DNA of 64,000 nt from assembly GCA_037951105.1 (NCBI GenBank), contig JBAMJV010003935.1, positions 346,047 to 410,046 on the forward strand, written 5' to 3'. Each line of letters opens with the position of its first letter. Position 1 is the first letter of the stretch. Below the pieces are notes generated by a model that was given only the letters and a program-made list of their open reading frames with translations, did no database searches and was not told where the DNA came from. A program made the position numbers and the translations under genes. Positions 53,411 through 64,000 of the stretch are shown piece after piece. The DNA is from Echinarachnius parma (Eukaryota; Echinodermata; Echinoidea; Clypeasteroida; Echinarachniidae).

Positions 53411-53465
53411 CGACTACATGGGTCATGTGTTTGCTCAAGCCAGCCTAAAGTCACACACCTACATA
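53411..53465 (-). pseudogene. Rearranged partial copy of the NLK DFG exon
   Basis: On minus, TCTGTATGTAGGTGTGTGAC then TTTAGGCTGGCTTGAGCAAA and CACATGACCCATGTAG. This matches the acceptor and beginning of the exon at 53120-53329, with an internal deletion of about 20 bp and a base change in the DFG region. The frame is broken. It lies about 130 bp upstream of the true acceptor. Confidence 0.82.
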
Positions 53466-53984
53466 CAGACAAAAAAGTAAAAGAAATAAAAATCAACATC
53501 AGCATATATAACCTTCTGTATTAGTTGCCTCAAGCCATTGAGCAAATGCTGGTGTTGAGCCCTGCTTCTAGTAATTATGTTCAATTCTTACCATGAGAGA
53601 AATGGTACAGAATACAGGACTAGATGATTCATGTGCGGAAGTCGGAATAGAAGATGGGAGATCAGAAGACAAGGAGAAGTGAAAAACCCAAGATGGTAGA
53701 GATTCACTCATCAATAAACCTTGTACAGACAATACAAATACTTAATGGAAGCTAAATGCTGCACTTTTGCTTATTGTTACTGATAACCACATGAAATATT
53801 GATAAATTACATTACAAACAATTCCCAAGCAGAAATATATGACTATGAAGGGACTGGAATTATGCACTTATCAGTAACAGTGAGCGAAAATGCCAGTGAT
53901 TGGCTTTCCTTTAATAATAATATAATATACTCGATTTATACAGCGCCTAATATGATTGATAATCATCTCTAAGCGCTTTACAAT

Positions 53985-54690
53985 GATGGCATAACGAGGC
54001 ACATCAGACTGAAATTAATCTGTGCAAGGGCTAGGACGATTTGGAAAATATCTTAGGATATAAAAGAGAGACATGAGACAAAATTTGATACATGAATGCC
54101 ACAAAATAATTGCCCAGGATGGCAGATGCGCTTATTTATAGGCAAAATGTACAGTAGTACAGAAAATACCAATAATTGAAGACATAACAAGACATGGCAG
54201 ACTGAAATTGTTCTGCATAAGATCTAGGACAATTTGGGCAATATCCTTGAATAAAAAGATGAGACACGAGACGTAAATTGTTACATGAATGCCATGAAAT
54301 AAATGCTGTGCATGGCATCATGGCAGATTTACTTATAGGCAAAACGTTGTACAGAAAATGCCAATATTTGAAGACGTAACAAGACATGGCAGACTGAAAT
54401 TGAAATGAATGCTATGAAATATAATAAATACCCTGGATGGTAGAAGCACTTATACAGGCAAAACCAAGACATAACGAGACACGGCAGACTGAAATTGATC
54501 CACGCAATCTAGGACACTTTTGGACAATTTCTTAGAATGTAAATTAGACATAAATGGATTAATGAATGCAGTGATATAAATGCCTGGGATGGCAGATTCC
54601 CTTAACAACAAAATGTTGTAAAAACGTTACCAATATTAGAAGACATACATTTAACAAAACACGGCAGACTAAAATTGCTCTGCGAGAGGG
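53985..54690. repeat. Degenerate tandem repeat of about 180-195 bp
   Basis: The cue AACRAGACAYGGCAGACTGA AATTG appears near 53992 (as GAGGCACATCAGACTGAAAT), 54185, 54379, 54472 and 54653. Shared stretches include CTAGGACAATTTGG, GACATGAGAC and ATGAATGC.ATGAAATA. Four to five diverged copies, one truncated. Confidence 0.75.
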
Positions 54691-54796
54691 CTACGACGAT
54701 TTGGACGATTACATGTATTTAGAACATGATTGAAACACGAGACATGAAATGAGACTTAAATGAGATATCATGGGGAGCTTGGAGCATATTACAGCG

Positions 54797-55244
54797 TGTT
54801 CACACACAAAAATTTGTATCCCGAAACTCTATAAAGAAACGTCGTATAAAGAATCATCGTATAAAGAAACATTGTATAAAGAATCATCGTAGGCGATCAC
54901 ACACACACGAACAAGTATCCCGAAACTCTACAACGAAACGTCGTATAGGTGCGCAGTTTGCTACTGCGCCTGTGTTGTCTTTTTTCTGTCTGCTTTCAGG
55001 TCTCCTTTCGCGCGCAGTCATGTTAAGCCCCGCCCAGTTATACCGTTCTAGTTCGACCTTGGTTCGACCGTACATACGTTCACACACAAAACGACCGTGA
55101 TTCTTTATCGAGTTCTAATTCGAAACGATGCCCAAACGCCCGTTTCGTTATACGACGTATCGTTAGTACGCGTTCATACACACAATTTCATCGTATAGCT
55201 ATACCGTATCGGTATAGCTATACGATGAATTTTGTGTGTGTGAA
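54797..55244. mobile_element. Inverted-repeat element with TTCACACACAAAA ends
   Basis: Left TTCACACACAAAAATTTGTA, right (minus) TTCACACACACAAAATTCAT. It is rich in internal CGTATAAAGAATCAT and ATCCCGAAACTCTA direct repeats and ends in a small palindrome ATCGTATAGCTATACCGTAT. Part of the middle is GC-richer (CGCGCGCAGTCATGTTAAGC). Non-coding; class unknown. Confidence 0.6.
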
Positions 55245-58200
55245 GTCACTGAGTATGTTGACAATTGGCCTTGGCATACGATGCTAGTTGTGATTTCATG
55301 AAGACGAGGAAGTAAAGACGGAAGGAAGGATCACTTGGACAAGAAGGGGGAAACATCGATGAAAATAGAAACTTGGTGCTAAAAATATTTGAAAACATAT
55401 ATAATATACAAATGTCTGGGCTTTAATAGGGGCAAGGATGGTGATAAAATGTACTAAATAGATTGTAAACGTCTCACTAATGTGCTTTTCAATACTGCAA
55501 TTAATTTTCTCTTTAGTTTAGCATACAGAGGGCTGAAGTAGAACGTTTGAGCTGCAGCGTGAACAATGAGTATTACATATTACAATGGCTTTATACTACA
55601 GCATCGTATACACCACTTGCAGAAAATGTGTTTTATTTCAAACTTTTCCTGTATCAAGATTATTGAAGATGACAAATTATGAATAAATTGTGATGACAAA
55701 AGAGCCTTTTTCCTAAAAATGGGATTAACAGAACTGGTTTAACAGAAGAAGTACACTGCAATTCAAAATAGAGCATCTTACATAAATTGCAGGGGGGGAA
55801 AAAAAGCATTTTATTTGTTACTCTTCTCGCGTCAAATTGAAAATGACAAATTATGAATAAATAGTTGCGACAGTTCCGATCATTCGGAGCAACGAGATCA
55901 GGAGACTTGCGTATCGACGACAGACGATGATCTCATGAAAAGCCCCGGGGGAACTCGCTCCCACACAGTCACAAATAAGGTTCCATGTCTTACTACTCAG
56001 ATTCTAATTATCATCAAATGCCCACTAGTATATAATACAAGCCACTGCGATATTGTGAAAAAAGTAGTAGGTTGGGGATTAAAGTTGTAAAATAAGGAGT
56101 AGGCATAGAGATGAGATCATTAGAAGAAATAGAAGTAAAATAACAAATAAAGAATACAAAAAGCAAAACTATTATAAGATATATTATAAAAGAAGGAGGA
56201 TGCATATGAAACACAAAGAAAAGATCAGATGAGAAAATGCACATTTACTCATAGCAGATAGATGAAAATGGAATAATGGATGGATACCGAATTAACAAAT
56301 GTGAAGGGGGTTATATAATGTATGGAAACTAAAAAATGGGGAGAAAAACAAACGAAGGAGGGCTCAGCTGGTACACGAACAGGCAACGAGGCATACCCTG
56401 GCCTGGATTAGGGGTGTCTGTGTCAAGTACGTGAACGTGTTTCTACCATGTTTCTTTGTAAGGCTTCAGCCCGCTAATGAGCAACATAAAGTCTGAACAA
56501 CAAGGACGGGCTAACCGGGAAAGTGAAGCTTATTAATATATATCCGTGGGAGAAAAACACATTATTAAGAGGATGGTGGTGGTGGGCTGGAAATAAAAAG
56601 CCTGTTAATTTGTTTCCTATTCTCTTTGTTATTTTGTTTGGCAATCATAAGGGCAGGAAAGCATCATTCATAAAATTATAAAAAGTCAATGACGAAAACA
56701 TGAAGCATACTGATCATTTTTTTGATTTGTTGCATGGCCTGTTTTTGCTTGCATAACCAATTGGCAACATCAAGGAAAATTACGCATTTCAGGGGCTACT
56801 CTCCATTCAAATTTGTTCTGCATTTCATATCTCGATGGTAAATTTTGGGGGTCTTTTAAGATTTTTTTTTTTGGGGGGGGGGGGGGGGCTTCATTTCCCC
56901 AGGCCCCAGTGGGTTTTTACCATCTGGAGGGAACATAAAACCATAGCAAAATAATCATGGTACATCAGCTTTTGGTAATTGCACATATAAACGTGTAATA
57001 CCGGTAAAATGGAGAAAAAAGCTTACTAATTAAGGACAACTGTGGTTAGATCTTGTTCTGAATCTCATTTAGTATATCCCTTTCGGTCCGTTATTCTTGC
57101 TTAATAGAAGGGCCAACCTTAAATAGTTTGTTCAACGAGTCTGTTAATTGCCCGACAACATTTATATCCTTTCCTGTTTACAGAGTTGCTATCAAAAATC
57201 TGAAAACAAAACTTGGTTATAACGGTTTTAATATCCTTCATCATTTCCATTTTAATGGTGAAGACCCAACTAACTAAACCACTCTACAAACACTAGATAT
57301 CATGCCTTTGTGACATTTATGTTTGTTTGTTTTCTTAATTCTCTTCTCACCTGAATTTACACAACTTGAATGTTTTCACTGACTAGCTCGTTACCGTGGA
57401 AACTGGAGAGAATTCCGAAAGTCCTTGGCATTTTGTTTGTGCTCATATTTTGATAATTTCTCACATTACGCTCTTTGACTTTTGCCTTCAAATCAACGAC
57501 ACTGTCCCATTTGTCATGTTTTTATTACCTGTATATACTTGAGATATACAGTAGGTGTATAAGAAATGTAAGCATTTATCGTTACTCATGATTTATGTAC
57601 ATGTATCACATTGAGTATCACGTTAGATGAAAAGGCTTAATAGTAACACAACAAAATAATTAACATTTAAATCATTTTATGAAAATATAAATCCAATACT
57701 AAGTTGCTCATTGGAGGATCACCCGATAAAAATGTGTATTACTGGAGAGAAAATGATATCATAAAATTGAATTACGCCAATAAATAGCACTTAATGCAAT
57801 AAATTGCTTTAAAAAAGAGAGATCTTAAATATTTAATTGTCTTGTTTGTAAACAAAAAAAGAAGATGAACTAAGCCCGGATCAGAGTCAGAGTCAGATGT
57901 TTTATTCCGCCTTTACTCGATTTATGTTTCTTTTTTAAAAATAATAGCTACAGTTTTAAAAAACCTAGATAATGTAATAAAGGCAATAACTAGCTGCTAA
58001 TGTATTGGACTGATAAAAAGGGAGTTTTATCCTCTTTAAACATAAGTCTATCTTGAACATTGCTTGCTTTAAGCAAATCCTGGCTAAGCCTTCAATAGAT
58101 CAGCTCAGTCTCACATCCCAACTACATCCCTCGAGAGAATTTAGCCAAAGTCCGCCAGTCGATCGTCGTCGGTCAATGCTTTGCGCTCGCCGCTCCCCGC

Positions 58201-58255
58201 TCGCATGACGGAATGCGCTCAAATAATCAATCCCAGTCAGACGTACTGTAGCTCG
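55245..58255. other. NLK intron, no recognised feature
   Basis: AT-rich intron sequence with a T/G homopolymer junction near 56860-56889. It has a few GC-richer islands (about 55870-55960, 56380-56530) but no exon or gene could be supported. Confidence 0.45.
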
Positions 58256-59100
58256 ACTGAGATCTACAAATGCCAACATGAGTAATGCAGTAGGTAGCCG
58301 CTCAACATGTTGTAGGTATGAAGGCACACACTTGTTATATGACATCAGTGAAAATCTGGGCTTTGGGGGGGGGGGGGGGGGAAATGAGAAGGGGGGGGAA
58401 ATGAGAAGGTGGGGAGGGGGTTGAAACCAATAGGAGGCATTCTGGCTTGGAATTCTTTGGTCAACTACTTGTCGTAAGTAAGTAGCTACCCAACATGTTG
58501 GAGGTATGACTGCACACTTGTTATATGAATGACATCAGCGAAACGCTGGGTATGGGGTTGAGTGAGGGCATAAGAATGGAGATAGGGGTGTATCCCTTAG
58601 ATGACATCAATTTCAACTTGTAATGGTTTGGTCATCTACTTGTCAACTTTCTAAAAATAGAACAAATACCAACATGAGTAACGCAGTAAATAGCTATGCT
58701 CAACATATTGGAGGTATGACCGCATGCTTGTTACACATAACATCTGCGAAAAGCTGGGCTACAAGTGGGTGATGCGGAGGTATCGGGGTGGGTGCCTCCA
58801 ATAGATGGCATTCTGTTCCACTTTTAACTTGTAATACTTTGGTCAATGACTTGTCGACATTCCAAAAATACAACAACCATTTACCAATGACTAATGCAAT
58901 AGGCAGCTATTCATTAGCCAAAAAACTGGGAAGGGAGTAAGTATTTGGGGTTGTACACCCAATAGATGACACTCTATTTCACATTTTAACTGGTAATGCT
59001 TTAGTCAACTACTTCACTTATACCAATGAGTAATGCAACTGGCAGCTAATCTACATTATAATGAAAATAAAACAGCACACTTTGTTATTTTGCTTCTGAT
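58256..59100. repeat. Diverged tandem repeat, about 200-bp period
   Basis: The cue CATGAGTAATGCAGTAGGTA GC and AACATGTTGGAGGTATGACY GCA recur near 58276, 58476, 58676, 58888 and 59026. Copies also share CACTTGTTATATGACATC, GCTGGGC and ATTTGGTCAACTACTTGTC-like stretches, separated by G-rich runs. Confidence 0.7.
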
Positions 59101-59199
59101 GAAGAATCTGCTAGGATCAAAAGCTTCGGCACTCATTTACTCTCAGCTTATGTAATGTGAGCGAGAATATCATTATACCAGTAGAGAGTTGATCTACTT

Positions 59200-59877
59200 T
59201 TATTTGTTTGTTTTCTCATCCTAAATGTATCAGGTTTGGCCTTTTGGAGAGTCAAAATATGAATGAGTATTAAAGTGCAGGCAGCAGCTACTGGACTTGT
59301 TGATGACACAACTTGTTACAGATGACAATACTGAAAGGTTTGTTTGTTTTCTCCCCCAAAATGTATCAGGTTTGGCCATTGGAGAGTCAAAATATGAATG
59401 AGTATTAAAGTGCAATTGGCAGCTACTTGACTTGTATATGACACAACTTGTTACATATGACAATACTGAAAGGTTTGTTTGTTTTCTCCCCCAAAATGTA
59501 TCAGGTTTGGCCATTGGAGAGTCAAAATATGAATGAGTATTAAAGTGCAATTGGCAGCTACTTGACTTGTATATGACACAACTTGTTACAGATGACAATA
59601 CTGAAAGGTTTGTTTGTTTTCTCCCCCAAAATGTATCAGGTTTGGCCATTGGAGAGTCAAAATATGAATGAGTATTACAGTGCAATTGGCAGCTACTTGA
59701 CTTGTTGATGACACAACTTGTTACAGATGACAATACTAAACGTTTTGTTTGTTTTCTCACTCTATATGTATCAAGTTTGGCCTCTGGAGAGTGAAAATAT
59801 GAACGATGCAATTGGCACCTAATCAACGTGTTGATGATTACAGATGACAATAGCGAACGGTGAGTATAGTAGGGCAA
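59200..59877. repeat. 135-bp tandem array
   Basis: About five units starting AAAGGTTTGTTTGTTTTCTC with CCCCAAAATGTATCAGGTTT, GGCCATTGGAGAGTCAAAAT and ATGAATGAGTATTAAAGTGC. Unit starts are at 59334, 59469, 59604 and about 59739. Since 135 is 45 codons, a periodic 215-residue ORF appears on minus; it is not a gene. The sequence grades into the 200-bp repeat at its left. Confidence 0.92.
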
Positions 59878-60297
59878 AGGGGCAGCGAATTGAAGAATTC
59901 AGGGTATCCATACAATGTATGGCATTCTATTTCAACCGTCATGCTTTGTTCGACTACTTTATTTTCATCCCTCATATATAATGCCGGGTTAGAATCAGAA
60001 GGGTGTTAAGTCAACATTTGGCAAGTACTTGAGTTCTGCACACCATCTTTTAGGTCTCCATGTGATGCTAAATTTTCAGGTAATAATAATTTCCAATTTG
60101 GGGAATATTAATCCAAAAAAGAGAGAGCTAAATTTGGATTCTACAAGGCTCCTTATCTGTATTTGTGATTATCTAAAAACCTGTGTATAGTGACCACCCT
60201 AGGGAAGCAAGAAAAGTGGCCACTCTAGCTAGACTGGTAACCCCTATAGACAAGTTCCATAACATTCTTTTCCATGAAGGAGATCAATTTTGGTAGC

Positions 60298-60700
60298 CAC
60301 TATAGGCAGGTTGGCTGCTATAGACAGGTTTGACTGTGAAGCTTTTTTTTAGTGGCTCTGAACTGATGAGCACTTGAATGTGTTACTTTACATGCTGTAG
60401 TTTTTCTGCAACTATTTTTAATTTCCCTCTCTCTGAGAATGTCAGCGGTAGAGCCCCCCTGCCAATAGCTGATCTGAGAAATAATGCATGCTCCAGGCCA
60501 CTATAGGCAGGTTGGCTGCTATAGACAGGTTTGGCGGTAAAGCTATTTTTACTGGCTCTGGGAAATTGCAGGCCATTGCTAATTTGCAGTATGCTGTAGT
60601 TTTTCTGTGACTATTTAATTTGCCTCTCGTTGAGAATGCCTGCGATAGAGCCCCCCTGCCAACAGCTGATCTGAGAAATAATGCATGCTCCAGGCCAGGC
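60298..60700. repeat. About 200-bp tandem duplication (TATAGACAGGTTTG family)
   Basis: CACTATAGGCAGGTTGGCTG CTATAGACAGGTTTG and later AGAGCCCCCCTGCCAA, GATCTGAGAAATAATGCATG CTCCAGGCCA each occur twice, 196-201 bp apart. TATAGACAGGTTGG also occurs near 3187, so the unit belongs to an interspersed family. Confidence 0.85.
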
Positions 60701-60837
60701 CAAGCCTAGCCCTGACGAAGGTTTGCAGGAATGCAGTCAAATGGACAGGGAGTTCGGAATAACCTGAATGCTTGTCTCGTCTCATACATGCCCTCCTCGC
60801 TACAGTACATGTATTTTGAGTATTATGTACAGTGTAC

Positions 60838-61115
60838 TTGGGTGTGTGTTTGTGTGGTTGTTTGTATGTGTGTGTGAGCATATATGTTTATGTGTGTGTT
60901 TGTGTTTGTGTGGTCGTTTGTATGTGTGTGAGCATATATGTGTGTGAATGTGTGTGTGTTAGTGTTTAAGTGTGTGTGTATTTGTGTGTGTTTGCGTGAG
61001 TGTATGTGTGTGTGGTTGCATGTATGTGCATGTGCATGCATAAGTGCGTCTGTGTGAGGTTGCATGTGTTTGTATGAATTTGTGATATGAATGTGTGTGT
61101 GCATATAAGTATACA
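60838..61115. repeat. (TG)n microsatellite
   Basis: Imperfect TG/TGTA run over about 280 bp in the large NLK intron. The Thr/His-rich ORFs on minus are artefacts. Confidence 0.95.

Positions 61116-64000
<2,885 letters not shown>

Noticed and set aside
54797-55244. CRISPR-like array
   Set aside because: The CGTATAAAGAATCAT repeats are few, unevenly spaced and part of an inverted-repeat element in a eukaryotic intron.
59230-59877. 215-residue periodic ORF on minus
   Set aside because: Product of the 135-bp tandem array (45 codons per unit); no start context, no homology and no splice structure.

Overview
This window is nuclear DNA from an animal, most likely a marine invertebrate and plausibly a deuterostome such as an echinoderm or hemichordate. 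The evidence is split genes with GT-AG introns, AT-rich introns packed with microsatellites and inverted-repeat transposons, and three conserved animal genes. One long reverse-transcriptase ORF also carries a PHD finger and a 2A-like motif, a combination known from sea urchin and amphioxus CR1-type retrotransposons. The species assignment is an inference; no species-specific marker was recognised.

Layout. 1-9052 is a transposon cluster. It holds a foldback element with a 9-bp target duplication (82-1399), a TA-flanked inverted-repeat element (1817-2586), a 5.5-kb long-terminal-inverted-repeat element containing a nearly intact CR1-like LINE (about 2589-8080, RT ORF 3610-7266 minus), and an almost perfect 622-bp palindrome with a 9-bp target duplication (8413-9052). 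10085-11056 is SNRPD3 (spliceosomal SmD3), two coding exons on plus. 16017-33158 is the argininosuccinate lyase gene (ASL) on minus: 13 exons that join in phase to 459 residues, lacking only about five N-terminal residues on an unseen first exon. 33.2-44.9 kb is intergenic or NLK 3' flank, with several small inverted-repeat elements. From 44878 to beyond the right edge lies the nemo-like kinase gene (NLK) on minus. Seven exons are visible, from the catalytic loop to the stop codon; the N-terminal half of the kinase lies outside the window. SNRPD3 and ASL converge tail to tail. ASL and NLK are in the same orientation.

The genes are unrelated housekeeping or signalling functions (pre-mRNA splicing, arginine/urea metabolism, Wnt/MAPK-like signalling); nothing suggests a joint pathway.

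The most unusual structure is a recurrent pattern of partial exon copies. At least six of the 13 ASL exons and two of the seven visible NLK exons have a nearby truncated copy that carries one splice junction plus the adjacent part of the exon. In one ASL exon this has grown into an eight-unit 108-bp tandem array. In NLK one copy is in frame, 183 bp away, with its own donor, so a longer isoform is possible. Many of these copies, and several intronic repeats, lie about 165-210 bp from their partner. Further points are a GC-AG intron in ASL, a 2A-like motif lacking its usual Asp in the LINE, several foldback elements with 9-10 bp target duplications (Mutator-like), and a set of TTAA-flanked MITEs.
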